A stretch of DNA of 64,000 bases, from positions 1 to 64,000 of the forward strand of contig JAIMAG010000013.1 of the NCBI GenBank assembly GCA_023512135.1, read 5' to 3'. Source of the DNA: Terriglobia bacterium. GTDB lineage: Bacteria; Acidobacteriota; Terriglobia; Acidiferrales; UBA7541. Below, piece after piece: positions 23,022 to 31,226 of the stretch. Under the pieces are notes generated by a model, which worked only from the letters and a program-made list of their open reading frames with translations, did no database searches and had not been told where the DNA came from. The translations under genes and the position numbers were made by a program. Each line of letters begins with the position of its first letter. Positions within the stretch are counted from its first letter, which is position 1.

Positions 23022-24934
23022 GCGTCGCTCACCTCTTTGTGCCGGCGCTGCCGCCGCGCGTAGAGGAACGACGCCAGCAGCAGCACTACACCGAGCACCA
23101 GGAAAGAGAAAATCCGGGAAGCACGACTCAGAAACGAGAGGTCGTAGAGAAAGACCTTGATGACCGTCAGCCCGAACAGCGCCAGTGCCTGCCAGCGGAG
23201 CCCGGCGAGTTTGCGCACAAAGCCGACAACGACCAGCACGGTGCCGTAGACCGCCCAGAGCAACGAGAGCATCATCTGCTGCGCCTGCCGCGTTTCCATC
23301 CCCAGCGGCCTGTGCATCCGGCCAAACACATCCCAGATTTCCTGGGACAGCGTCCACAGCAGCAACAGGTTGGCCGCGGCGGCGACCGCGGCATAAAGCG
23401 CGGGCTCGCGCTTTTCCTGCTGCTCGCGTTCCTGCCGTGCCATGTAGGCCGCCGCAGCGAAACATCCGGCACAGAACAGCCAGGTCAGCAAGCGTGCGTT
23501 CAGCAGAAACGTGGCGGCGGGAATCGGAAACACGAACAGCCGGAACGCCACGAGAGCAAACAGCACCAGCCCGGCCGCGCGCAGCAGCCAGAGCCGGGTC
23601 CGGAAGCCGCTCCAGATGAGCACGACACCTTCGATGGCCCAGGCCAGCGTAATCCACCTGCCCTCCAGGCGAATCGGGATGGCCAGCGTGGCGAACGTGA
23701 GCGCCAGTCCGGCATACAGGATGCGCACCGGCGAAGGTTGTCCGGCTTCTCCCGGAGGACTCATCCGGCTGATCACCAGATGCAGCGCGGAAAGCGCCAG
23801 GACTGCCAGCGTGAGCATCCAGCGATGCTCGGTCCAGAGCATCTGCCGCAGGGCGATCAGAAACAAGAAGGCATTGGCCAGCACGAGCAGAAACGGGCCG
23901 CGAGTGAACTGCCGCTCGCGCTGCGCGCGAAGGAACGGGATAGCGGAGAAAAGCAGAAAAAACAGGGTGGCAAACGCCGCCGTGCGGAACAGCTTTTCTT
24001 CGGTGTAAAACTCGTTGTACCAGCCCCAGAAGTAAATCTGCGTGGCGGCGAAGGCCAGCAGCTCGAGGCTGCGCCAGCGGCGGAGCCAGCCGAGCGCGAC
24101 CAGGCCCGCATCGAGCACGGTCAGATAGCTGAACAGGGTGACCTGCTGATCGCGGCCGGTGCTGGCCAGCATCGGTGTGGCAAAACCGCCGAGCAGCGCA
24201 ATCACGGCGATGCGCTGGGAATCGCGCCCCACGGCAATGGCCAGCAGCGTGATGGTAATCGGAATCATCCCCGTGAAGGCTGTGCCGGGGCCGAACAGAT
24301 TGTGGTAGCTCCAACCGAAGTAGAGCGCCAGATACAACACCGCGCCGCCCAGGCCGGCGATGCCTTCGGAAAAGTACGGGTAGCCGCGCCGCAGCAGCCA
24401 CTGGCTCCAGACCAGCAGCGCCGCGCCACACACCAGCAGGATGGCCACCTGCCCGGCCGGGCCGATCCAGCGGTTGTCGTAGGCCAGCTTCAGGAAAAAT
24501 GCTGCGGCCAGCAGCAGGGCGGCAATGCCGATGCGGTTCAGCAGGCGTCCACCAATCAGGCTTTCCAGGTCCCGTTCGGAAGGCGCCGGCCCGGGCGGCG
24601 GCAGTGGTCTGGCACTCGGGGGCGACACGGCAGAAGGCTCCGGGGCAACCGACGGTGGTGAAACAGCCGCGCGGTCGGCAGCGGGCGCGCCGGCGCCGCT
24701 TTCCAGGGCTGCGACTTTCTGTTCGAGAGCGTGAAGCCGCCGAAGGATTTCCCGTTCGGTCTGGATTTCCTGCACGCGCCGCTCGAGCCGGCGTACGCGC
24801 AGAAAGGCCATGATGGCGAATACAGGAACGACCAGAAAAAAGAACAAAGAGAGAAGAACCGACAGCCCAACCAGGCCGCTTTCAAGCAGCCAGTCCAGGG
24901 GACCTACGAAAGAGCTGTTGAAAAGGCCGGACAT
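23018..24934 (-). CDS. DUF2339-family polytopic membrane protein
   Basis: A 638-residue protein with an N-terminal helix, a coiled coil (about 45-75, RRLERRVQEIQTEREILRR), a Pro/Ala-rich linker, the conserved entry ERDLESLIGGRLLNRIGIAA and then about 18 membrane helices. This architecture and motif define DUF2339, whose members are large inner-membrane proteins of unknown role that co-occur with DUF3999. The extended -10 promoter TGC-TCTAAT at 24964-24972 (minus strand) predicts a 23-base leader. It forms a two-gene operon with the downstream DUF3999 gene. Confidence 0.88.
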   Translation of the reverse strand: MSGLFNSSFVGPLDWLLESGLVGLSVLLSLFFFLVVPVFAIMAFLRVRRLERRVQEIQTEREILRRLHALEQKVAALESGAGAPAADRAAVSPPSVAPEPSAVSPPSARPLPPPGPAPSERDLESLIGGRLLNRIGIAALLLAAAFFLKLAYDNRWIGPAGQVAILLVCGAALLVWSQWLLRRGYPYFSEGIAGLGGAVLYLALYFGWSYHNLFGPGTAFTGMIPITITLLAIAVGRDSQRIAVIALLGGFATPMLASTGRDQQVTLFSYLTVLDAGLVALGWLRRWRSLELLAFAATQIYFWGWYNEFYTEEKLFRTAAFATLFFLLFSAIPFLRAQRERQFTRGPFLLVLANAFLFLIALRQMLWTEHRWMLTLAVLALSALHLVISRMSPPGEAGQPSPVRILYAGLALTFATLAIPIRLEGRWITLAWAIEGVVLIWSGFRTRLWLLRAAGLVLFALVAFRLFVFPIPAATFLLNARLLTWLFCAGCFAAAAYMARQEREQQEKREPALYAAVAAAANLLLLWTLSQEIWDVFGRMHRPLGMETRQAQQMMLSLLWAVYGTVLVVVGFVRKLAGLRWQALALFGLTVIKVFLYDLSFLSRASRIFSFLVLGVVLLLASFLYARRQRRHKEVSDA

Positions 24935-24963
24935 GTCTGCTCGCCTTCGAGCGGTTGGCCCGC

Positions 24964-24972
24964 ATTAGAGCA
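24964..24972 (-). promoter_or_regulatory. Extended -10 promoter of the DUF2339-DUF3999 operon
   Basis: Minus-strand TGC followed by TCTAAT, with the predicted start near 24957. Confidence 0.4.
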
Positions 24973-24999
24973 CACCTCTTCCTGTAAAGCAAAAAAAGT

Positions 25000-26349
25000 T
25001 CAGGCTTCCCAGGATTCGGGTGCGGCTTCTTCGAAGCGGGTGAAGCTGCCGAGGAAGACGAAGTGGACGCGGTCGGTGGGTCCGTTGCGCTGCTTGGCGA
25101 TGATGAGTTCGGCCTTGGCGCGTTCTTCGTCGGGCAGGTCGGGTTTGAACAGGTTGGGGCGGTGGATGAACATGACCACGTCCGCATCCTGCTCGATGGC
25201 GCCGGATTCGCGCAGGTCGGCCAGTTGCGGCCTGCGTTCGTCGCGTTCCGGGGCGCGGGTCAACTGGCTGAGGACCAGCAGCGGAACCTTCAGCTCTTTG
25301 GCCAGGGCTTTCAAACCGCGCGAAATGGAGGCGACTTCTTCCTGGCGGTTGCCGAAACGGCCGCGGGCGGTGATCAACTGGAGGTAATCCACGATGAGCA
25401 GGGCAAGGCCTTTGTCGCGTTTCAGGCGGCGTGCCTTCGCTCCCATTTCGCTGACGGTGGTGGAGCCGGTGTCGTCGATCCACAGCGGGGCCTCGGCCAG
25501 GTGGGCCAGCGATTCGGTCATGCGGCGCCAGTCCTCCCGGCTCAGATGGCCGGTGCGGAATTTGTGTGCGTCGATGCGCGCGTGCGAAGCCAGCAGGCGC
25601 AACAGGAGCGATTCCTTGGACATCTCCAGACTGAAGATGGCCACGGGCTCTCCCCTGTGCAGGGCGACATTTTCAGCGATGTTCAGAGCCAGCGACGTTT
25701 TCCCCATCGAGGGGCGCGCCGCCAGAACAATCAGTTCCGAGGGCTGCAGCCCGGAGGTCAGGTTGTCGAGCTGGGCGTAGCCGGTGGCCAATCCGGTGAT
25801 GCGGCGGCCCTCGGCGAAGATTTTCTCCAGGCGGGCGAAATTTTCGCGGACCAGTTCCTTGACGCCGACGAACCCCGCGCGGATGCGCGCTTCCGCCAAC
25901 TGGAAAATGGACGATTCGGCGCGGTCGAGGATTTCGTCGGCTTCTTCGCTGGCTTCGAAGGCCTGCTGCTGGATGGCGTGGGCGGTGTGAATCAGATTGC
26001 GCAGCAGCGCCTTTTCCTTGACGATGCGGGCATAGTGTTCGACGTTGCTGACGCGGGGCACCCCGTCGACGAGCTGCGACAGGTACGCGGCGCCCCCCAC
26101 GGCTTCCAGTTCCCCGCGACGCCGCAGGTGTTCGGTCAGCGTGACCAGGTCGATCACCTCGCCGGCTTCCCGGCAGGCGACCATGCGTTCGAACACCTTG
26201 CGGTGCTGGTCAAGGAAGAAATCCTCCGGACGGAGCTGCTCCAGGGCGGCATCGAGCACATGATTGTCCAACAGCACGGCGCCGAGAATGCAGCGCTCGG
26301 CATCGAGGTTATAGGGCAAGGGGCGCTCGAGCACGGGCTGTGTGGCCAT
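25000..26349 (-). CDS. dnaB: Replicative DNA helicase DnaB
   Basis: A 449-residue hexameric helicase that unwinds DNA ahead of the replication fork. The N-terminal DnaB domain (residues 10-110, LPYNLDAERCILGAVLLDN) is followed by the RecA-like motor: Walker A ARPSMGKTSLALNIA, the H1a Glu in FSLEMSK, Walker B LLIVDYLQLI, and the arginine-finger and loop region LSQLTRAPERDERRPQLADLRESG. No intein is present. It ends the rpsF-rpsR-rplI-dnaB order common in bacteria but is separated from rplI by 276 bases that contain a possible own promoter (TTGACG at 26541-26546 with ACAATG at 26517-26522, minus strand, spacer 18). Confidence 0.97.
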   Translation of the reverse strand: MATQPVLERPLPYNLDAERCILGAVLLDNHVLDAALEQLRPEDFFLDQHRKVFERMVACREAGEVIDLVTLTEHLRRRGELEAVGGAAYLSQLVDGVPRVSNVEHYARIVKEKALLRNLIHTAHAIQQQAFEASEEADEILDRAESSIFQLAEARIRAGFVGVKELVRENFARLEKIFAEGRRITGLATGYAQLDNLTSGLQPSELIVLAARPSMGKTSLALNIAENVALHRGEPVAIFSLEMSKESLLLRLLASHARIDAHKFRTGHLSREDWRRMTESLAHLAEAPLWIDDTGSTTVSEMGAKARRLKRDKGLALLIVDYLQLITARGRFGNRQEEVASISRGLKALAKELKVPLLVLSQLTRAPERDERRPQLADLRESGAIEQDADVVMFIHRPNLFKPDLPDEERAKAELIIAKQRNGPTDRVHFVFLGSFTRFEEAAPESWEA

Positions 26350-26625
26350 GGTAGCCGCCTGTTCTTCGCTTTATTTTCGCCAGAGCGGGTCGTTCAGGCA
26401 AGTCCCCGCCCGGCGATTCGGGTTCGCTTCGGCGTGGGCGCAGACATCCGCAGGCAACGTACCGGCTGTCTCCGCGTTGCGGGCCGCGTCCGAGGAAGCG
26501 CTTGCACCGGCGCGGACATTGTTGGGGCTGCCGGGAGAACCGTCAATGTGGAATTCGCGCGGTCGCGTGGAAATTTTTTTGTGCCGGCGAAGGCGAGCGG
26601 CGCAGCGGAGTCCGTCGCGTGGTCG

Positions 26626-27072
26626 TCACGACTGACGGACGACCTGCACTTTCACCGACGCGGTCACTTCCGGATGCAGCCGCAGGGCGACTTCGTATTC
26701 GCCGATTAATTTGATGGGCTCTTCGAGCAAGATTTTGCGCTTTTCGATCTGGTAGCCGTGTGCCTGGAGCGCCTCGGCAATATCGGCGGCCGTGACCGAG
26801 CCGAACAACTGGTCGGTTTCGCCGGCTTTGCGCGGGATGGTCAGGGTGACGGCGGCCAGCAGCTCGGCCAGCTTCGCCGCGGCTTGCTTTTCCCCGGCGG
26901 CTTTGCGGGCGATCTGTTCGCGGATTTTTTCCAGCCGCTTCAGATTGGCCGGGGTGGCCTCGATCGCGAGTCGGCGCGGGAGCAGGTAGTTGCGAGCGTA
27001 GCCGGGCGCGACGTCCACGACCTGGCCGGCCGTGCCGAGTTTTTCGATGGTCTGCTGCAAGATGACCTGCAT
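26626..27072 (-). CDS. rplI: 50S ribosomal protein L9
   Basis: A 148-residue L9: an N-terminal RNA-binding domain (MQVILQQTIEKLGTAGQVVD, then the signature GYARNYLLPRRLAIEAT), a long connecting helix and a C-terminal domain (LFGSVTAADIAEALQAHGYQ). It binds 23S rRNA at the base of the L1 stalk. It follows rpsR by 21 bases in the ribosomal cluster. Confidence 0.97.
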   Translation of the reverse strand: MQVILQQTIEKLGTAGQVVDVAPGYARNYLLPRRLAIEATPANLKRLEKIREQIARKAAGEKQAAAKLAELLAAVTLTIPRKAGETDQLFGSVTAADIAEALQAHGYQIEKRKILLEEPIKLIGEYEVALRLHPEVTASVKVQVVRQS

Positions 27073-27093
27073 GGCGGCTTCTCCAGTTTTCCG

Positions 27094-27417
27094 TCAAATT
27101 TCCGAGGCAAACGGCAGCAGGGCAATGTTGCGCGCGCGCTTGATGGCGATTTTCAGCCAGCGCTGGTGGCGCGAACAGGTGCCGCTCATGCGCCGGGGTA
27201 CGATTTTGCCGCGCTCCTGGATAAAGGGCTGGAGCAGTTCCACGTTCTTGTAATCGATGAAATCGATGCGGTCGGCGCAGAAGCGGCAGACCTTCTTCTT
27301 GCGGAAGAACTGCCGTTTGCTGCGGCGGGCGCTGGCCGGTGTGGCCGCGGCGCGAGCGCGTTCCTGCACAGCCCCTTCCGCTGGTGGGTCCGATTGCGGT
27401 TTCAGTTCGTCTGTCAT
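27094..27417 (-). CDS. rpsR: 30S ribosomal protein S18 with N-terminal extension
   Basis: The S18 core is [20 protein letters not shown] through [15 protein letters not shown] to the end. At 107 residues it is longer than usual (about 75) because of a 32-residue Ala/Arg/Pro-rich leader, and the ATG with AAGGGATC just upstream supports the long start. The core keeps Cys pairs in VCRFC and a further Cys in GTCSRHQ, as in zinc-type (C+) S18 proteins. It partners with S6 on the ribosome platform. It lies between rpsF (30 bases upstream) and rplI; the ssb gene often found between rpsF and rpsR is missing. Confidence 0.96.
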   Translation of the reverse strand: MTDELKPQSDPPAEGAVQERARAAATPASARRSKRQFFRKKKVCRFCADRIDFIDYKNVELLQPFIQERGKIVPRRMSGTCSRHQRWLKIAIKRARNIALLPFASEI

Positions 27418-27447
27418 GATCCCTTCCTTGCGCGAGCCGGCGCGCGG

Positions 27448-27846
27448 CTAGCTGGCCGCCTGCTGGGCGGCGGCTGCCGATTTCGGCTTGCGCGTGCGGC
27501 GCGCGGCACGGCGCTCGCGGCGCTGCGCCAGCTTGCGCTGTCGTTTCAGCTCGTCATCCAGGCGTACCGTCAGATATTTGATGACCGGGTCGGCAACTTT
27601 CAGGCGGCGTTCCATTTCCTGGATCATGTCGCCGCGGGTGCCGTGCACCACCAGATAGACGTAGTAGCCTTCCCGATGGCGTCGCACGCGGTAGGCGAGC
27701 TTGCGGGTTCCCCACTTTTCGGCTTTTTCGACGCGGCCCCCGCGTTCTGCAGCCGTCTGCTCGAGCAGGGCAATCAGTTTGTCCACTTCTGCTTCCGGCG
27801 TATCGGGCCGGCAGATGAAAATCAGATCATAGATGCGTTCTTCCAT
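27448..27846 (-). CDS. rpsF: 30S ribosomal protein S6
   Basis: A 132-residue S6 with the ferredoxin-like core (RIYDLIFICRPDTPEAEVDK, KWGTRKLAYRVRRHREGYYV, LKVADPVIKYLTVRL) and an added 30-residue Arg/Lys/Ala-rich tail. S6 pairs with S18 in the 30S central domain. It starts the rpsF-rpsR-rplI block, 36 bases after pth. Confidence 0.96.
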   Translation of the reverse strand: MEERIYDLIFICRPDTPEAEVDKLIALLEQTAAERGGRVEKAEKWGTRKLAYRVRRHREGYYVYLVVHGTRGDMIQEMERRLKVADPVIKYLTVRLDDELKRQRKLAQRRERRAARRTRKPKSAAAAQQAAS

Positions 27847-27882
27847 GGTTCCTCTTTCCGGTGCCTGAGGTTCCGCTCGAGC

Positions 27883-28530
27883 TCAGGGTTTCGGCGCCTC
27901 GGTGGCCGGTGCCTGGGGCGGAGCGATTCGGCGGTTGAACCGCGCCATGGCCCGGCCCACTCCTTCCGTCAGGATCATGCGCACCGCTTCGGCCGCAGCC
28001 TCGACCGAAGCCGCCGCCCGCTCCAGTTCGGCCTTCCGCATCGGACGAAGCACATAAGCGGCCAGGTCAGCGACGGGCTCGTCCGGGCCGATGCCCATGC
28101 GCACGCGGATAAAGTTGCTGCTGCCCAGCGCTCCGATAATCGAGGCCAGGCCGTTATGCCCGCCGGCGGTGCCGGAAGTGCGAATCCGCAGCATTCCCCA
28201 GGGCAGCGCCACGTCGTCAACCAGCACGATGAGCCGCTCCGGGGCGAGTTCGAACCGCTCGAGCAGTTCCCGCACCGCCAGCCCGCTGGCGTTCATGAAC
28301 GTCTGCGGCTTGGCCAGCGCAACGGGCAGGCCGGCCAGCGTGCCCAGGCCGAGCAGCGACTTCGCTTCCGGGCGCACCACCCGCGTACCCACGAGCTCCG
28401 CCAGCCGATCCACGGCCAGAAAGCCAAGATTGTGGGGCGTGCTGGCGTATTCCACGCCCGGGTTACCCAGGCCCACAATCAACCAGGCTGGCGGAGTCAC
28501 GATGCCCGCCCCTGCTGCCCGTGCGCGCAT
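27883..28530 (-). CDS. pth: Peptidyl-tRNA hydrolase
   Basis: A 215-residue enzyme that cleaves the ester bond of peptidyl-tRNAs that drop off the ribosome. Motifs are LIVGLGNPGVEYASTPHNLG (Asn and catalytic His), KPQTFMNASGLAV (substrate Asn), VDDVALPWG (Asp) and GGHNGLASI (Asn). The C-terminal 30 residues are an Ala/Pro-rich tail. GTG at codon 11 is an alternative start (directly before TPPAWLIVGLG). The gene order rplY-pth is a widely conserved pairing. Confidence 0.95.
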   Translation of the reverse strand: MRARAAGAGIVTPPAWLIVGLGNPGVEYASTPHNLGFLAVDRLAELVGTRVVRPEAKSLLGLGTLAGLPVALAKPQTFMNASGLAVRELLERFELAPERLIVLVDDVALPWGMLRIRTSGTAGGHNGLASIIGALGSSNFIRVRMGIGPDEPVADLAAYVLRPMRKAELERAAASVEAAAEAVRMILTEGVGRAMARFNRRIAPPQAPATEAPKP

Positions 28531-28605
28531 GCCGCGGTGCCCAAGGCGGCCATGGCCGGTGTTCGTGTTCGCCGGCGCCGTGTACGCCGTCGGGCGCGGC
28601 GAAAC

Positions 28606-29310
28606 CTATTCCTCCTTCTCGCGGGAGCGCTCTTCGGCTTCGCCTTCCTCTTCCTCGACTTCTTTCTTGCCCTTGCGAATGACTTCGGGCTCGGCCGGTG
28701 CGCCTTCCGCGGCCAGAGCCGCTTCCGCCGGCACCGCTTCTTCTTCGGCGCGCAGCGCGACCACGTGGACGATCACGCGGTCCGGATCGGTGACCAGGCG
28801 GATCTTCTGCGGGTCGAGCGGCAGATCGCCGGCCCGCAGATGCTTACCGATGGTCAGATCGGAGATGTCCACGCGGATTTCATCCGGGATGTCGCCGGGC
28901 AAGCATTCTAGTTCGACTTCGCGGGTGACTGTTTCCAGGATGCCACCCTGCACCTTGACGCCGACCGGGTCACCAAAGGTATGCACCGGTACTTTGACGC
29001 GGAGGCGCACATCCATGGCTACGCGCTGCAGGTCCACATGAAGCAGTTGTCCCTTGACTGGGTCCACCAGCCAGTCCTTGACCATGGCTCGGACGTCTTC
29101 GTGGCCGGCGATGCGCACCGTGAAAATCGTATTGCGACCCGCTTCCGAACGAAGGATCGCTGCCACCTGTTTGGTGTTGACCGCCACGGGCAGCGGCGGG
29201 GCCTGGCCGCCGTAGAGCACGGCCGGAATCCGGCCGGTCTGGCGGATGCGACGGGCGGCGTTCTTGCCGAGTTCGTTGCGCACAGTGGCTTCGACGATGA
29301 ATTCCGCCAT
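28606..29310 (-). CDS. rplY: 50S ribosomal protein L25 (CTC-type)
   Basis: A 234-residue long-form L25/CTC protein: the N-terminal 5S-rRNA-binding domain (EFIVEATVRNELGKNAARRI, RIPAVLYGG), the beta-rich TL5/CTC domain (GDIPDEIRVDISDLTIGKHL) and an acidic Glu/Lys tail (GKKEVEEEEGEAEERSREKE). ATG 29310 (MAEFIVEAT) is preferred over 29340 since AAGGAAG precedes it and it matches family starts. It lies downstream of prs, as in many bacteria. Confidence 0.95.
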   Translation of the reverse strand: MAEFIVEATVRNELGKNAARRIRQTGRIPAVLYGGQAPPLPVAVNTKQVAAILRSEAGRNTIFTVRIAGHEDVRAMVKDWLVDPVKGQLLHVDLQRVAMDVRLRVKVPVHTFGDPVGVKVQGGILETVTREVELECLPGDIPDEIRVDISDLTIGKHLRAGDLPLDPQKIRLVTDPDRVIVHVVALRAEEEAVPAEAALAAEGAPAEPEVIRKGKKEVEEEEGEAEERSREKEE

Positions 29311-29373
29311 AGCTGTGTTCTTCCTTTTCTGCTCGCGCACGGCAGACGCAACGGCGCTGCGTCCGGCGGCGCG

Positions 29374-30330
29374 CTAGATGAACAGCTCGCTGATCGAAGT
29401 TTCCTCGTGAATCGAACGGATGCCGCGCGCGAGCAACTCCGCGACGCTCAGAACTTTGATTTTGTCCACTCGAGCCGCCGCTTCCGACAGCGGGATCGAG
29501 TCGGTGACGACGACCTGTTCGATCGGCGAAGCGCACAGCCGTTCGACCGCCGGCCCGGACAGCACGGCATGGGTCGCGGCGGCGAAGATGCGGGTGGCGC
29601 CTTCACGGAGCAGGGCCTCGGCGGTTTTCACCAGGGTGCCGGCCGTGTCGATGATGTCGTCCACGACCAGCGCAGCGCGGCCGCGAACGTCGCCGATCAG
29701 ATGCACGACTTCGCTGACGTCCACGTCTACACGGCGCTTGTCCACAATGGCCAGCGGCGCATCCATCTTCTTCGCAAAATACCGGGCGCGCTCGACGCCG
29801 CCGGCATCCGGAGAAACGACCGTAAAGGGACCCAGATTCAGCTTCTTGAAATGTTCGACCAGCACCGGGGCGGCGAACAGGTGATCCACGGGCACATTGA
29901 AATAACCCTGAATCTGCGGGGCGTGCAGGTCGAGCGTCAGGGCGCGGCTGGCGCCGGCGGTTTCCAGCAGGTCGGCCACCAGCTTGGCCGAGATGGGAAC
30001 GCGCGGCTTATCTTTCCGGTCCTGGCGTGCATAGCAGTAGTAGGGAATGACGGCCGTAATCCGCCAGGCCGAAGCGCGTTTGAAGGCATCGATCATCAAC
30101 AGCAGCTCCATCAGGTGCCGGTCCACCGGATGGGAGCAGGACTGCACAACGAAGACATCGGCACCGCGCACATTCTCCAGGACCTGGAAATAGATCTCCC
30201 CGTCACTGAATTCGCGCAGCACACTCTTGCCGCGCGGAACGCCCAGGAACCGGCAGATGTCCTCTGCCAGCTTGACGTTGGCGCTGCCGCTGAAAATTTT
30301 GAACTTGTCGTCGAACAAAGCTCGCCTCAA
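29374..30330 (-). CDS. prs: Ribose-phosphate pyrophosphokinase
   Basis: A 318-residue PRPP synthetase feeding purine, pyrimidine, NAD, His and Trp synthesis. Marks are FSDGEIYFQVLENVRGADVF, the flexible loop YYCYARQDRKDKPR, DLHAPQIQGYF and the PRPP signature ALVVDDIIDTAGTLVKTAEA. The start is taken at TTG 30330, overlapping the ispE stop (TTGA); TTG 30318 (before FDDKFKIFSG) preceded by AGGCGAG is equally possible and fits the usual N-terminus better. It forms an operon with ispE upstream and rplY downstream. Confidence 0.95.
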   Translation of the reverse strand: MRRALFDDKFKIFSGSANVKLAEDICRFLGVPRGKSVLREFSDGEIYFQVLENVRGADVFVVQSCSHPVDRHLMELLLMIDAFKRASAWRITAVIPYYCYARQDRKDKPRVPISAKLVADLLETAGASRALTLDLHAPQIQGYFNVPVDHLFAAPVLVEHFKKLNLGPFTVVSPDAGGVERARYFAKKMDAPLAIVDKRRVDVDVSEVVHLIGDVRGRAALVVDDIIDTAGTLVKTAEALLREGATRIFAAATHAVLSGPAVERLCASPIEQVVVTDSIPLSEAAARVDKIKVLSVAELLARGIRSIHEETSISELFI

Positions 30331-31217
30331 AGCAGTTCGTGCAGGCCGAGGGCCCGGCGATAGGTTTCCCGCGCGATTGTCTGAACGACAAAGACCCGGT
30401 CGTCGGGAAACAGCAGTGCGGCTCGGCGCGCCTGCGCTGGGTTGGGGAACACTCCGAACACCGCCGATCCGCTACCCGCCAGCGCGGCTTCTGCAGCTCC
30501 CCTGCGCAGCAAAGCCCGCCGGAGAACCCTCAGGCGGGGATGGCGGCGGAAAACGACCGGCTCGAAGTCATTCGCCAGTCCGCCGCTCCAGCGCTTCCAG
30601 CAGAGAGCGCAGAAAGTAAATACTGTAGGGTCGGCGGGCCGTTTTGTCAACCGCGGCGCCAGCCAGCCGTAGGCTTCGCGGGTGTTTACGGACAGACCGC
30701 TCGGGGAGACGACCACGAGGGTGCGCCGCGGCATATCCGGCAGGGGGAAGACCTGTTCTCCGCGGCCGATTCCCAGCGCCGTACCACCCAGCAGGAAGAA
30801 GGGCACGTCGGCACCCAGCCGTGCCGCCCAGGCGAGCAGCCGCGGCACCGGGGGTCTCCGGCGGAGCAGGCGAAGCAGTCCGATCAGCGCGACGGCCGCG
30901 TTGCTCGAGCCGCCCCCGAGGCCCCGTCCAACGGGGATGCGTTTCCGCAGACGGGCATAGACGCCGGTCTTCACCGCCAGCTCGCGCCGCAGCAGGTGCA
31001 GGGCGCGATAGACCAGGTTTTCCCGACCGGTGGGCAGCGACGGGTCGTCGCATTCGAGCTGGATGCCCGGCGCGCGGCGGAGTTCCAGCTCCAGTTCATC
31101 GTGCAGGGAGATGGTTTGAAAGATGGTGCGGAGCTCGTGATAGCCATCGGGTCGGCGCCCCACGATGTGCAGTCGAAGGTTGACCTTGGCGAAACAGGGC
31201 AGGCAGAGCGAGCGCAT
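30327..31217 (-). CDS. ispE: 4-diphosphocytidyl-2-C-methyl-D-erythritol kinase
   Basis: A 296-residue GHMP kinase that phosphorylates CDP-methylerythritol in the MEP pathway. Marks are FAKVNLRLHIVGRRPDGYHE (catalytic Lys and substrate His), the ATP loop PVGRGLGGGSSNAAVALI, LGADVPFFLLGGTALG with the catalytic Asp, and ALAGSGSAVFGVF near the end. Its stop overlaps the prs start. The N-terminus (CLPCFAKVNL) matches the family. Confidence 0.94.
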   Translation of the reverse strand: MRSLCLPCFAKVNLRLHIVGRRPDGYHELRTIFQTISLHDELELELRRAPGIQLECDDPSLPTGRENLVYRALHLLRRELAVKTGVYARLRKRIPVGRGLGGGSSNAAVALIGLLRLLRRRPPVPRLLAWAARLGADVPFFLLGGTALGIGRGEQVFPLPDMPRRTLVVVSPSGLSVNTREAYGWLAPRLTKRPADPTVFTFCALCWKRWSGGLANDFEPVVFRRHPRLRVLRRALLRRGAAEAALAGSGSAVFGVFPNPAQARRAALLFPDDRVFVVQTIARETYRRALGLHELL

Positions 31218-31226
31218 GCGAGAGCG

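Noticed and set aside
26758-28911. 717-residue open frame on the plus strand opposite rplI, rpsR, rpsF and pth
   Set aside because: It is exactly antisense to four well-recognised genes and its His/Gly/Arg/Phe-rich composition is the usual shadow of GC-rich coding DNA.
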